Source of the DNA: Nocardia rhamnosiphila NBRC 108938 | GTDB lineage: Bacteria > Actinomycetota > Actinomycetes > Mycobacteriales > Mycobacteriaceae | Length of the DNA stretch: 64,000 nt | NCBI RefSeq assembly: GCF_000720425.1 | Contig: NZ_JOAJ01000007.1 | Span: forward strand, 372,001-436,000 | Direction of reading: 5' to 3' | In this document: positions 43,966-53,243 of the stretch, piece after piece | How positions within the stretch are numbered: position 1 is the first letter of the stretch | Layout of the letters: each line of letters opens with the position of its first letter | Translations under genes and position numbers: made by a program | Notes under the pieces: model-generated | What the model saw: only the letters and a program-made list of their open reading frames with translations | What the model was told of the DNA's origin: nothing | The model's database searches: none

Positions 43966-45131
43966 ACACCACCACACCGCACGGTCTCACCGATGAGGCC
44001 CGGCTGCGCCGCTGGCGCCTCGTCCTCGGCGCGGCCGCCGAGCCGGCGCTCGGCGGCCTCGGCACCGCCGACGACAAGGCCATCGACAAAGCCCTCGGCG
44101 CGGTCTACGACAACAGTGGCGGCTCCCGTGGTGATCGGGCCGGCGGCCTGGGCGGGTCGGCGCCGCGGGTCGCGCGGTGGCTCGGTGATATCCGCACCTA
44201 CTTCCCGTCGACGGTGGTCGAGGTGGTGCAGCGGGACGCGGTGGAGCGGCTGAACCTCACCCAGCTGCTGCTGGAGCCGGAGCTCATGGAGGCGGTCGAA
44301 CCCGATGTGCACCTGGTCGGCACGCTGCTGAGCCTGAACCGGGTCATCCCGGAAACCACCAAGGCCACCGCCCGGATGGTGGTGTCGAAGGTGGTCAAGC
44401 AGATCGAGGAACGGATAGCGACCCGTACCGTGGCCGCGGTGAGCGGGGCGCTCAACCGGTCCACCCGCACCTCCCGGCCCAAACCGCGCGATATCGATTT
44501 CGACCGCACCATCCGCAAGAACCTTGCCAATTACCTGCCCGAGCAACGCACCATCATCGCCGAACGGCTGGTGGGTTACGGCCGGCGGGCCCAGGCGGTG
44601 CACCGTGATGTGATCCTGGCGATCGACCAATCCGGTTCCATGGCCTCCAGCGTGGTGTACTCCTCGGTGTTCGGCGCGGTCCTGGCCTCGATGCGGTCGC
44701 TGCGCACCTCACTGGTGGTTTTCGACACCGAGGTCGTGGACCTCACCGAAAAGCTGTCCGACCCGGTCGATGTGCTGTTCGGCACCCAGCTCGGCGGCGG
44801 GACCTACATCAACCGGGCCATCGCCTACTGCCAGTCGCTCGTCACCCGCCCCACCGACAGCCTGTTCTTCCTGATCTCCGACCTCTACGAGGGCGGGGTC
44901 CGGGAGGAGATGCTGCGCCGCGTGCACGCCATGAAGGAATCGGGTGTGCAGGTGGTGGTACTGCTGGCGCTCTCCGATGACGGGGCGCCCTCTTACGATC
45001 GCGAGAACGCCGCGGCGCTGGCGGCACTCGGCGTGCCGGCCTTCGCCTGCACCCCCGACCGGTTCCCGGATCTGCTGGCCCAGGCGCTGAACCGGGGGGA
45101 TCTCATGCGCTGGGGAACCGAGCACCGCTGA
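43962..45131 (+). CDS. VWA domain protein (YehP-like)
   Basis: Protein of 389 aa. The C-terminal VWA domain has a complete MIDAS: DQSGSM (about residue 223), the Thr in LGGGTYINRA and the Asp in ISDLYEGG. The N-terminal part is helical (LNRVIPETTKATARMVVSKVVKQIEERI). A TTG start at 43962 is proposed because it overlaps the DUF5682 stop (TTGA) and GGGAG lies 7 nt upstream; no good ATG exists. As the metal-adhesion partner of the MoxR ATPase it probably bridges the complex to its target. Last gene before a strong terminator. Confidence 0.88.
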   Translation: MNTTTPHGLTDEARLRRWRLVLGAAAEPALGGLGTADDKAIDKALGAVYDNSGGSRGDRAGGLGGSAPRVARWLGDIRTYFPSTVVEVVQRDAVERLNLTQLLLEPELMEAVEPDVHLVGTLLSLNRVIPETTKATARMVVSKVVKQIEERIATRTVAAVSGALNRSTRTSRPKPRDIDFDRTIRKNLANYLPEQRTIIAERLVGYGRRAQAVHRDVILAIDQSGSMASSVVYSSVFGAVLASMRSLRTSLVVFDTEVVDLTEKLSDPVDVLFGTQLGGGTYINRAIAYCQSLVTRPTDSLFFLISDLYEGGVREEMLRRVHAMKESGVQVVVLLALSDDGAPSYDRENAAALAALGVPAFACTPDRFPDLLAQALNRGDLMRWGTEHR

Positions 45132-45145
45132 AACCGGCGCGCACT

Positions 45146-45177
45146 CCGTGATCCGGCCCGAGCGGGCCGGATCACGG
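45146..45177. terminator. Bidirectional terminator after VWA and ABC permease genes
   Basis: Perfect 14-bp stem: CCGTGATCCGGCCC (45146-45159) and its complement (45164-45177) around GAGC. It lies between convergent stops at 45131 and 45186. Confidence 0.85.
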
Positions 45178-45185
45178 AACCGGAC

Positions 45186-47750
45186 TCACAGGTCGGCGAT
45201 CGCGGCCAGCGGTGGGGTGCGGGCGGCACGGATCGCCGGCCAGAGCGCGGCCAGCACTCCTACGATCGCGGAACCGACCAGCATGTACACCAGCTGATCC
45301 CACGGCACCGCGATCCGGTCCAGGCCGAGATCCCGCAGGGTGCGCAGGAATCCGACGCCCAGGCCCAGGCCCAGGACCGCCCCGACGAGGGCACCGAACA
45401 CCGCGATCAACATGGATTCCAGGTAGATCGTGCGGCGTACCTGCGCCCGCTGGGTGCCCACCGCGCGCAGCATACCGATCTCCCGGCGGCGCTCCACCAC
45501 CGAAAGCGCCAACGTGTTCACGATGCCCAGTACCGCGATCACCACTGCCAGTGCGAGCAGCCCGTAGAGGATGGCCAGCAGATTGTTGATCTGCTTGGCG
45601 TTCTCGCCCTTGAACTCCTCACGGTCCATCACCTGCACGATCACGAATTCCTCCGTGGCACGCTCCAGATCGGTGCGCATGGACGCGAGGTCGGCCCCCG
45701 AGCGGGCCTTGACCAGTACCGCGACATCGGCCCGCAGGGATATCGGAACCGCCCGCTCGTAGACCGTCGACGGCACCATCAGCGGCCCCAGGACCCGCGA
45801 ATCCGCGTAGACCCCGGCCACCGTCAACGGGATCTCCGTACCGTCGAGGGTTTTCACCGGTAGCCGGTCACCGGTGGTCACCCCGTGCTCGGTCGCCTCG
45901 TCCTGGCCGAGCAGGATTTCGGAGTCGCCGAGAGTCGCCGCACCGCTCAGCATGTCGAGGTTCACGACCTGGTCCAAGGGGCCGTCGGGCGAGGTGCCGA
46001 ATTCGTCGTCGTCACCGATCTTCAGCGCCAGTCCGCGCAGGCCCACGGTCTGCGCCGCCTCGGGCACCTTCGCCCGCACCGCGTCGGCGGCGCCGGTCGG
46101 CACACCCATCATCTGCGGCCCGGTGAGGACGTAGTCGGCTTCGATCCCCTGGTCCACCACCCGGGAGATGCTGACCTTCGCCGATTCACCGAGCATGCCG
46201 ATGGCGGTGACCAGCATGAGTCCCAGGGTCAGCGCGAAGGCGGTGGCAGCCGTACGGCGGGGATTGCGGGTCGCATTGTTGCGCGCCATCCGCCCGATCG
46301 ATCCGAACGGCCGGGTGAGCACGCCCAGTCCGGCCAGCACCGGGCGTGACAGCGCGGGCGAGGCGAACAGCACCGCCAGGATCAGGCTCAGCGCCCCGAC
46401 GCCCACCACGGCGGCCGCCCCGCCGCCGGTGTTACGGGCACCCAGCACCACCAGCAGAATGCCGGCGACCGCCAGTACCACGCCGGTCACCGTGCGCGCC
46501 CGCAACGTGTCACCGGCCGAGGCGAACTCCTCGCGCATGGCCTGCACCGGCGGGATTCGGGAGGCACGGCGGGCCGGCGCGTACGCACTCACCACCGTCA
46601 CCAGCAGGCCGACCGCGAAGGCGACCGCCACGGTCCGGGGCAGGACGGCCATCCGGCCTGTCGGCAAGCCGAGATCGAACGCGTTCAGCAGCCCGGCGAG
46701 CCCGTAGGCGAGCCCGATACCGGCCAGCAGGCCGAGCAGGCTGCCGAGCACGCCGACGACCAGTGCCTCCCCGACCACCGACCGGCCCACCTGACCGCGG
46801 CTCGCGCCGACGGCCCGCAGCAGCGCGAGTTCGCGCAACCGCTGCGCCACCAGCATCGAGAAGGTGTTGTAGATGATGAAGGTGCCGACGATCAGCGCGA
46901 TGGCGCCGAAGGCCAGCAGGAAGTAGTTCAGGAAGTTCAGCGCCTCGGAGAGCTGGGCCCGCATATCGGCGCGCACCTGGTCGCCGTTCTGCACCTTGTA
47001 GTCCGGGTACAGCATGGACAGCCGGTCACGCAGGGTGTCCCCGGGTATGCCCTCGGCCGCGATATCGACGTAGGCGACATGGGTGCCGTCGGTGAACAGT
47101 TCCCGGGCCTGCGCCTCGGTGAACTGCAGCCCGATGAAACCGCCGGTATCCGACGGCGGCGCGTAGATGCCGGTGAGCGTGACATCGATCGGTCCGCCGT
47201 GGGAGGGGACGAGCACCTTGGTGCGGTCCCCGACCTTCAGGCCGGCCCGTTCGGCGGCACCGGTGTTGAGGGCTATCTGGCCGGGTTCGGCAGGGGGTAC
47301 GCCGGCGACGAACGGATCGGGCTCGGCGACCGCCCGCTGCGGCGGGATGTAGGCCTGTCCCGAGCTGGGCGCGCCGCCGGTCTGCACCGCTTTCTTCCCC
47401 GACGGATCGAGCAGCACCACCGACCCCTCGATACCGGGGGCCACGGTGCGGACCCCGTCCATGCCGGCGATCCGGTCGACCACGTCCTGGGGAATACCCG
47501 CGGACTGCCGCTCCTCCGGGCTCACCCGCACATCGACGCCCTTGGCCTCGTTGGCGAAGATCCCGTCGAAGGTGCGCTGCAGCGTATCGGTGAAAACGAA
47601 CGACCCCGCGATGAACGCGGTCCCGAGGACCACCGACAGCAGCGTCAGGACGAGCCGCACCTTGTGCGCGGCGAGATTGCGCAACGCCACCCTGCGCATG
47701 GGATTGGCGGCCACTACCGGACCGCCTGCGCCGGTCGGGGCCGCGCGCAC
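45186..47750 (-). CDS. MacB/FtsX-type ABC transporter permease
   Basis: Membrane protein of 854 aa with two FtsX-like permease halves. After the N-terminal membrane segment (VRLVLTLLSVVLGTAFIAGSFVFTDTL) comes a large extracytoplasmic domain, then a three-helix FtsX block (ALIVGTFIIYNTFSMLVAQRLRELALLRAVG), a second extracytoplasmic domain and a final FtsX block (VEVVERRREIGMLRAVGTQ-like). Likely exports a lipid, peptide or stress signal with the ATPase next to it. The GTG at 47750 lies 13 nt after the ATPase gene; an internal ATG at 47699 is the alternative start. Confidence 0.9.
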   Translation of the reverse strand: MRAAPTGAGGPVVAANPMRRVALRNLAAHKVRLVLTLLSVVLGTAFIAGSFVFTDTLQRTFDGIFANEAKGVDVRVSPEERQSAGIPQDVVDRIAGMDGVRTVAPGIEGSVVLLDPSGKKAVQTGGAPSSGQAYIPPQRAVAEPDPFVAGVPPAEPGQIALNTGAAERAGLKVGDRTKVLVPSHGGPIDVTLTGIYAPPSDTGGFIGLQFTEAQARELFTDGTHVAYVDIAAEGIPGDTLRDRLSMLYPDYKVQNGDQVRADMRAQLSEALNFLNYFLLAFGAIALIVGTFIIYNTFSMLVAQRLRELALLRAVGASRGQVGRSVVGEALVVGVLGSLLGLLAGIGLAYGLAGLLNAFDLGLPTGRMAVLPRTVAVAFAVGLLVTVVSAYAPARRASRIPPVQAMREEFASAGDTLRARTVTGVVLAVAGILLVVLGARNTGGGAAAVVGVGALSLILAVLFASPALSRPVLAGLGVLTRPFGSIGRMARNNATRNPRRTAATAFALTLGLMLVTAIGMLGESAKVSISRVVDQGIEADYVLTGPQMMGVPTGAADAVRAKVPEAAQTVGLRGLALKIGDDDEFGTSPDGPLDQVVNLDMLSGAATLGDSEILLGQDEATEHGVTTGDRLPVKTLDGTEIPLTVAGVYADSRVLGPLMVPSTVYERAVPISLRADVAVLVKARSGADLASMRTDLERATEEFVIVQVMDREEFKGENAKQINNLLAILYGLLALAVVIAVLGIVNTLALSVVERRREIGMLRAVGTQRAQVRRTIYLESMLIAVFGALVGAVLGLGLGVGFLRTLRDLGLDRIAVPWDQLVYMLVGSAIVGVLAALWPAIRAARTPPLAAIADL

Positions 47751-47763
47751 ATTCCGGGGTGCG

Positions 47764-48540
47764 TCACCGGACCTCCAGGGCTTTCATCCGGTCCAGCACC
47801 GAGTCGGCGGTCGGATCCCGCATCTCGTCCACGATCCGGCCGTCGGCCAGGAAGATCACGCGGTCCGCGTAGGCCGCGGCGGTGGGTTCGTGGGTGACGA
47901 TGACGACCGTCTGACCGAATTCGTCCACCGCCGCCCGCAGGATCGCCAGCACTTCGCCGGAGGAGTGGGAATCCAGGTTGCCGGTCGGTTCGTCGCCGAA
48001 GATGATTTGCGGTTTACCCGCCAGCGCCCGCGCACAGGCAACCCGCTGCTGCTGGCCGCCGGACAGTTCGCTGGGCCGGTGGCCCAGCCGGTCTTCCAGG
48101 CCGAGCCGCTTCAGCACCGTGTCGATCCAGTCCGAGTCCGGGGCCCGGCCGGCGATATCGAGCGGCAGGGTGATGTTCTCCAGCGCGGTCAGCGTCGGGA
48201 CCAGGTTGAACGCCTGGAACACGAAGCCGACGCGGTCCCGCCGCAGGGCGGTCATCTGTTTGTCGGACAGGTCGGTGAGCTCGGTGTCACCGATCCGCAC
48301 CCGGCCCGAACTGGCCTCGTCCAACCCCGCCAGACAGTGCATGAGGGTCGACTTCCCGGAGCCGGACGGCCCCATGATCGCGGTGAACTCGCCCCGCGCG
48401 AAATCGACCGTTACCGCGTCCAGCGCGGTGACCCGCGTATCCCCGGACCCGTAGACCTTGGTCAGTTCGATGGCGCCGGCGGCGACGGTGGACGGGGTGC
48501 CCGGCTCGGCCGGGTCCACGTCGACAGCGTGAGCAGTCAT
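47764..48540 (-). CDS. ABC transporter ATP-binding protein (MacB/LolD type)
   Basis: ATPase of 258 aa. Walker A is GPSGSGKST, the signature LSGGQQQRVACARAL, Walker B IIFGDEPTGNLDS and the switch His VIVTHEP; FQAFNLVPTLTALENITLP is characteristic of the MacB/LolD branch. It pairs with the downstream FtsX permease. The ATG at 48540 has CACACT ending 6 nt upstream (48552-48547), so the transcript is probably leaderless; about 25 N-terminal residues precede the conserved domain. Confidence 0.94.
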   Translation of the reverse strand: MTAHAVDVDPAEPGTPSTVAAGAIELTKVYGSGDTRVTALDAVTVDFARGEFTAIMGPSGSGKSTLMHCLAGLDEASSGRVRIGDTELTDLSDKQMTALRRDRVGFVFQAFNLVPTLTALENITLPLDIAGRAPDSDWIDTVLKRLGLEDRLGHRPSELSGGQQQRVACARALAGKPQIIFGDEPTGNLDSHSSGEVLAILRAAVDEFGQTVVIVTHEPTAAAYADRVIFLADGRIVDEMRDPTADSVLDRMKALEVR

Positions 48541-48655
48541 GGGTCCAGTGTGTCGGGCCGCCGCGAGCCGCGCCATCCGGGATCGCCCTGACCGCTCGTA
48601 CCCCTGAGGGGTCGCCGGATACGCGGGTGGGATGACACCCACCGGTGGAAGACGA

Positions 48656-48690
48656 AACGGCGGGCCCCACCGGCCGTGGGACCCGCCGTT
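48656..48690 (-). terminator. Terminator after the first Ser/Thr kinase gene
   Basis: AACGGCGGG-C-CCCAC (48656-48670) pairs with GTGGG-A-CCCGCCGTT (48676-48690) around CGGCC, one mismatch. It starts 14 nt past the kinase stop on the minus strand. Confidence 0.75.
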
Positions 48691-48703
48691 ATCGCTACGT
48701 CAC

Positions 48704-50551
48704 TCAGTTCAGCGGTGCCGACTTCCACCAGGTCAACATCTCGTCGATGGTGCCGACGATGCCGTCGGTGTACATCAGGTATTGGGCTCGTTCGGGATGG
48801 TTGGTGAACACCGTGACCATCTTCGGGCCGTCGCTGTCCCATGTGTAGTTGGTGTAGCTCTGGCCGCCATTGGCGTCGGTGGATTTCTCCGAGGTCGCGG
48901 GCAGTCCCTTGACCACCGATTCCACCTCGGCCGCGGAGGCGTAGGCGTAGATCCGGTAGAACGGGTCGTCGTTGTTGTTACCGCCGTAGCAGCGCCACTG
49001 CCAGGCCCATTTACCGAAGTCGGGTTCGCCGTCGTCGGGGCTGGGTGTGTAGCTGCTGTCGGTCTCCCAGCATTTCGCGTCGTGGTACCCGACCTCTTCG
49101 GACGTCGACCCGGGCACCAGCCGCGGGAATTCCTTGCTGATGGAGTCCGCGGTCGCGGGTACCGGGGCCACGGTGGTCTGGGTGCTGGTGCCGGCGGCCG
49201 TGGGGTCGGTTCCGCCGCCTCCGTCGCTCCCGGCGAGGGCCACCACGCCGATGACGACACCGATCAACACCACGAGCCCGACACAGATGGCGACGATGAG
49301 CCCGGTGTTCGACTTGGGCGGGCGCGGCGCCTGCTGGACCTGGGCCATCGGCTGCGGATAGCTCGTGGGCTGGGTGTATCCACCCGGTGTTCCGCCGCCG
49401 TACGGCTGGCCGACGGGCGTGGTGTACCCGAGAGTGCCACCGTAGGGCTGCTGGTGCCCGTCGCCGGGGCCCTGCTGGAATCCGCTCGCGTACTGCTGGC
49501 CCGGCGCCCCGCCGCCATAGGGCTGGCCCTGGACACCGCTGGCATAGGACTGGCCCTGCACATTGCTCGCATAGGGCTGCGCCGGTACTCCCCCGGCGTA
49601 GGGCTGGGGCGCCGCGGTGCTCGGGTACTGATTCGCCCCGCTGTTGTACGGCCCGGACTGATAGGACGGGTTCACCATGGTGGGCGGCGGTACGGCCAGC
49701 GGGATCGCCGGGGAACTCGGCGAGGTGAGGGCCTGTTTGGCTGCTTCGGCGAATTCGGTGCACGAGGTGAACCGGTCGTCGGGACGCTTCGCCATCGCCT
49801 TGGCCAGGACCGCGTCCAGCGACGGCGGCAGTTCCGGCCGGGCCGCGCTCAGCGACGGCGGCGGCGACTGCAGATGCCCCTGGATGACCCCCGCCGGGTT
49901 CGTGGAGGTGAACGGTCCGCTGCCGGTGAGCAACCAGTACAGCGAACAGGCCAGCGAATACTGGTCCGAGCGGTGATCGAGGTCGGCGCCGGTGAGCTGT
50001 TCGGGTGAGGCGTAGGCCAGCGTGGCCGTGAACGTACCGGTCTGGGTGAGGTGTCCGGTGTCGTCGCGCAGGCGCGCGATACCGAAATCGGTCAGGTAGA
50101 CCCGTTCGCCACGGCCGCCGGTCGAGCGCGCCAGCAGGATATTGGCCGGTTTCACATCCCGGTGCATCACCCCCATACCGTGCGCGTAGTCGAGCGCGGA
50201 TGCGGTTTCGGCGATGATCTGGACAGCACGTTCGGGCGGCAACTTCTGCGGATCCACCGAGGCGGCGTCGATACCGTCGATGTACTGCATCGAGATCCAC
50301 AGCTGTTCGTCTTCGAGACCGCGGTCGTAGACCGTGACGATATTGGGGTGGTCCAGGCGGGCGACCAGATCGGCCTCCCGTTCGAACCTGGCGCGCACCT
50401 CCTTGTCGAAGAACATCTCGCGGTTCAGCAGCTTGAGCGCTGTCATCCGCGGCAGCCGCGGATGTTTCGCGAGGTAGACCGAGCCCATCCCACCCCGGCC
50501 GAGTTGCCGGTCGATGACATAGCCGGCGAAAACATCGCCGTTGGCCAGCAT
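48704..50551 (-). CDS. Membrane Ser/Thr protein kinase with extracellular sensor domain
   Basis: PknB-type kinase of 615 aa. The N-terminal kinase domain has LGRGGMGSVYLA, the ATP Lys in TALKLL, HRDVKPANILL, TDFGIARL and YASPEQL. Residues ~310-430 are a Gln/Pro/Tyr/Gly linker of short imperfect repeats (GQPYGGG, QPYASG). A membrane helix (GLIVAICVGLVVLIGVVIGVVAL) leads to an extracellular domain of about 150 residues with a Cys pair (DAKCWETD, WRCYGG). The ATG at 50551 was chosen by the kinase N-terminus and a GGAG upstream. Tandem paralogue of the next kinase. Confidence 0.93.
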   Translation of the reverse strand: MLANGDVFAGYVIDRQLGRGGMGSVYLAKHPRLPRMTALKLLNREMFFDKEVRARFEREADLVARLDHPNIVTVYDRGLEDEQLWISMQYIDGIDAASVDPQKLPPERAVQIIAETASALDYAHGMGVMHRDVKPANILLARSTGGRGERVYLTDFGIARLRDDTGHLTQTGTFTATLAYASPEQLTGADLDHRSDQYSLACSLYWLLTGSGPFTSTNPAGVIQGHLQSPPPSLSAARPELPPSLDAVLAKAMAKRPDDRFTSCTEFAEAAKQALTSPSSPAIPLAVPPPTMVNPSYQSGPYNSGANQYPSTAAPQPYAGGVPAQPYASNVQGQSYASGVQGQPYGGGAPGQQYASGFQQGPGDGHQQPYGGTLGYTTPVGQPYGGGTPGGYTQPTSYPQPMAQVQQAPRPPKSNTGLIVAICVGLVVLIGVVIGVVALAGSDGGGGTDPTAAGTSTQTTVAPVPATADSISKEFPRLVPGSTSEEVGYHDAKCWETDSSYTPSPDDGEPDFGKWAWQWRCYGGNNNDDPFYRIYAYASAAEVESVVKGLPATSEKSTDANGGQSYTNYTWDSDGPKMVTVFTNHPERAQYLMYTDGIVGTIDEMLTWWKSAPLN

Positions 50552-50803
50552 GTCTGCTCCAATTCCCGCCTGCGGGACCGGGACCCACCGGTACGCAGGC
50601 GTAGACGAAAAGCGTGTCCGGACCGCAGCGGTCCGGGCACGCGAAATCATCGAAACCATAGCAGCAGTGGATGGAGCGCCGAGGGCTCTCACCGGTCCGC
50701 ATACGCAGCCGCAACACGGTCGCTACAGCGAGACCGCGCTACCGGCTCGCCGCAGGACTGCCGGTGCCGGGCCGACCCACCGCGGATACCCGGGATCCCG
50801 GCG

Positions 50804-52147
50804 CTACGGCGTCGCGCCCGGATCCCGGGGCGGCCGGGGAGGTTGGGCCACCGGCGGGGTCATCCCGGGACGGTTGCGAAATCCGGGCAGATCGATCATC
50901 GCCGGTTCGGCCGAACTCGAACGGTGCGCCCGGTCGGGGCGGGTGGCCCGTTCATCCGCCGGGGAGGCGGTGTCGGGCGCGTGCCGGGCATCGGGGCCCG
51001 GCTGCCGGAACTCGGCCGAACCCGGTTGTGGTCCGGCGGGGGGCCGGTGACCGCCGGGTCCGGGGGGCGGCCCGGGCTGCCGGTATTCGGCGGACCGGTA
51101 GGGCGGGGCCCCGCCCGGATGCGGGTACTCGGTGGACGGATACCTCGGCGGCGGCGGACCGGGGCGGCGGTGTTCGGTGGAGGGATACGCCGGCACGCCC
51201 CGCGTTCCGGGCTGCCGGAACTCTCCCGATCCGTACCCCGGTGCGGGTCCGGTCGGCGCCGGATACCGCTGGGCGGGCCGTAATCTGACCCCCGGCGGCC
51301 CGCCACGTGGTCCCGGCGGGCGCAGTGTGCGCGCGGCGGCCGTCGCGAATTCGGTACAGCTGAGGAACCGGTCGGCGGGATTCTTGGCCAGGGCCCGCGC
51401 GAGGACCTCGTCGAGCCCCGGGGGCAGCCCGGGCCGGATCCGGGTGAGCCGGGGCACCGGTGCGGTCAGATGAGCCTGGATGAGCTCGGCCGGATTGTTG
51501 CCGCGATACGGCCCCGACCCGGTGAGCAGCCAGAACAGGGTGCAGGCCAGTGAGTACTGGTCGCCGCGGTGATCGAGTTTCGCGCCGGTCAGCTGTTCGG
51601 GTGCGGCATAGGCCAGGGTCGCGGTGATGGTGTCCGCCGCGGCGATGGTGGTTTCGGCGTCGCGCACCCCCGCGATCCCGAAATCGGTGAGCAGCACCCG
51701 TTCCGGCTGCCCGATGGGCGGCTTCGCGAGCAGGATGTTGCCCGGTTTCACATCCCGGTGCAGCACTCCGTTGGCGTGGGCGAAGTCCAGGGCGATCCCG
51801 GTATCGGCGACGATCTGGACGGCCCGCCGGGGATCGAGGACGTGCAGATCCACCAGCGAGGCATCCGAACCCGGCACGTACTGCATCGAGATCCAGAGCT
51901 GTTTACCCTCGGCACCGCGGTCGTAGACGGTGACGATATTGGGATGTTCGAGCCGGCCCGCGAGTTCGGATTCCCGTTCGAACCGCAGGCGGATCTCCCT
52001 GTCCGAGTACAGGTCCGGGTTGAGCAGTTTCAGCGCGACCAGCCGCGGAAGCCGCGGGTGCCGGGCGAGGAATACCATGCCCATACCGCCGACGCCCAGC
52101 CGCCGCCGGATGGCATAGCCCGCGAAGTCGTCACCGGGCTCGAGCAT
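50804..52147 (-). CDS. Soluble Ser/Thr protein kinase, paralogue without membrane anchor
   Basis: Protein of 447 aa. Kinase motifs are intact: LGVGGMGMVFLA, VALKLL, HRDVKPGNILL, TDFGIAGV, YAAPEQL. It is closely similar to the neighbouring kinase over this domain (AGYxIxRxLG... LTGSGP). The C-terminal ~150 residues are Pro/Gly/Arg-rich with repeated YPSTEYRxPG-type units, and there is no membrane helix or sensor domain, so it is probably cytoplasmic. Start ATG at 52147 has GAGGGGGAA upstream. The pair arose by tandem duplication with loss or replacement of the sensor in one copy. Confidence 0.92.
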   Translation of the reverse strand: MLEPGDDFAGYAIRRRLGVGGMGMVFLARHPRLPRLVALKLLNPDLYSDREIRLRFERESELAGRLEHPNIVTVYDRGAEGKQLWISMQYVPGSDASLVDLHVLDPRRAVQIVADTGIALDFAHANGVLHRDVKPGNILLAKPPIGQPERVLLTDFGIAGVRDAETTIAAADTITATLAYAAPEQLTGAKLDHRGDQYSLACTLFWLLTGSGPYRGNNPAELIQAHLTAPVPRLTRIRPGLPPGLDEVLARALAKNPADRFLSCTEFATAAARTLRPPGPRGGPPGVRLRPAQRYPAPTGPAPGYGSGEFRQPGTRGVPAYPSTEHRRPGPPPPRYPSTEYPHPGGAPPYRSAEYRQPGPPPGPGGHRPPAGPQPGSAEFRQPGPDARHAPDTASPADERATRPDRAHRSSSAEPAMIDLPGFRNRPGMTPPVAQPPRPPRDPGATP

Positions 52148-52244
52148 GGCCGATTCCCCCTCGTCGGGTCGTACGCGTGTCTTCCGGTGTATCTTCCCGC
52201 ACCGCCCGGGCGCAACACGAGAGCCGGTTGTCGGTTCGGGCCGA

Positions 52245-52250
52245 TAGTCT
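52245..52250 (+). promoter_or_regulatory. -10 of a leaderless nfo transcript
   Basis: TAGTCT ends 6 nt before the ATG at 52257; no Shine-Dalgarno is seen. Confidence 0.5.
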
Positions 52251-52256
52251 GACGCC

Positions 52257-53027
52257 ATGCGCATTGGAGCACATGTCCGCACGGACAGCGACCCGATCGG
52301 GTACGGCGAGCGACTCGGCGCCGATGTCGTCCAATTGTTCGTGGTGGATCCGCAGAGCTGGGACAAACCCGCACCGCATCCGGCGACCGAGCAGATCCTG
52401 GCCAGCCCGATCGATGTGGTGGTCCATTCCTCCTATCAGATCAATGTGGCCAGCACCAACAACCGGCTGCGGATGCCCTCGCGTAACGCGGTGGCCCAGC
52501 AGGCGCGGGCGGCGGCCGATCTCGGCGCGTTCGGGCTGGTCGTGCACGGCGGTCATGTGCGCAACGACGACGAGATGGAGGTCGGTTTCGTCAACTGGCG
52601 CAAACTGTTCGAGCGCCAGCAGGACAAGGGCGGTTTCGCGGTCCCGATCCTGATCGAGAACACCGCCGGCGGCAACCACGCCATGGCCCGGCATTTCGAC
52701 AATATCGCCCGCCTCTGGGATGCGGTCGGCGAATACGGGGCCGGGTTCTGCCTCGATACCTGTCACGCCTGGGCGGGCGGGGAACATCTGGTCGGCGTGG
52801 TGGAGCGGATCCGGGGCATCACGGGCCGGATCGATCTGGTGCACCTCAACTCCTCCCGGGACGCGTTCGATTCGGGCGCGGACCGGCATGCCAATTTCGC
52901 CGAGGGCACCATCGATCCGGACCTGCTCACCGAGGTGTGCCGGACCGCCGACGCGCCGGTGGTGCTGGAGACCCCCGCCGAGGGTATCGCCGACGATCTG
53001 GCCTATCTGCGCGAACATCTGGGTTAG
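52257..53027 (+). CDS. nfo: Deoxyribonuclease IV (AP endonuclease, Nfo family)
   Basis: TIM-barrel endonuclease of 256 aa for abasic-site repair. Zinc-ligand motifs are VVHSSYQINVAS, FGLVVHGGHV, ILIENTAGG, GFCLDTCHAWAGG, LVHLNSS and GADRHANFAEGTI, together giving the family's metal sites. The start is ATG with a leaderless -10. It is divergent from the kinase pair. Corresponds to the M. tuberculosis End (Nfo) type. Confidence 0.93.
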   Translation: MRIGAHVRTDSDPIGYGERLGADVVQLFVVDPQSWDKPAPHPATEQILASPIDVVVHSSYQINVASTNNRLRMPSRNAVAQQARAAADLGAFGLVVHGGHVRNDDEMEVGFVNWRKLFERQQDKGGFAVPILIENTAGGNHAMARHFDNIARLWDAVGEYGAGFCLDTCHAWAGGEHLVGVVERIRGITGRIDLVHLNSSRDAFDSGADRHANFAEGTIDPDLLTEVCRTADAPVVLETPAEGIADDLAYLREHLG

Positions 53028-53096
53028 GCGTACCTCCGCCTTCGCTCCGGCCGTGCGCGTTATGCGTACCTCCGCCTTCGCTCCGGCCGTGCGCGT
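53028..53096. repeat. Tandem 33-bp repeat after nfo
   Basis: Two identical 33-bp units, 53028-53060 and 53064-53096, are separated by TAT (period 36). Each begins GCGTACCTCCGCC and contains TTCGCTCCGGCC. The first unit begins at the base after the nfo stop codon. Confidence 0.85.
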
Positions 53097-53243
53097 CCGC
53101 AGGCAACCCCGAAATAAGCACAACACACCCCGAGACCTGGTGGCGCAGCGTTGTGATCAGTGCGACCGCAATCCTGTTCGGTGCCGGGGCTCGGTGGTGT
53201 GCTCGAGAGGCGAACGATTCCGCTCTCGATCCGTGAGGTGCTC

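Noticed and set aside
49260..49700. Minisatellite in the kinase gene
   Set aside because: The repeats encode the imperfect QPYGG-type linker of the kinase and are not exact at DNA level; treated as part of the protein.
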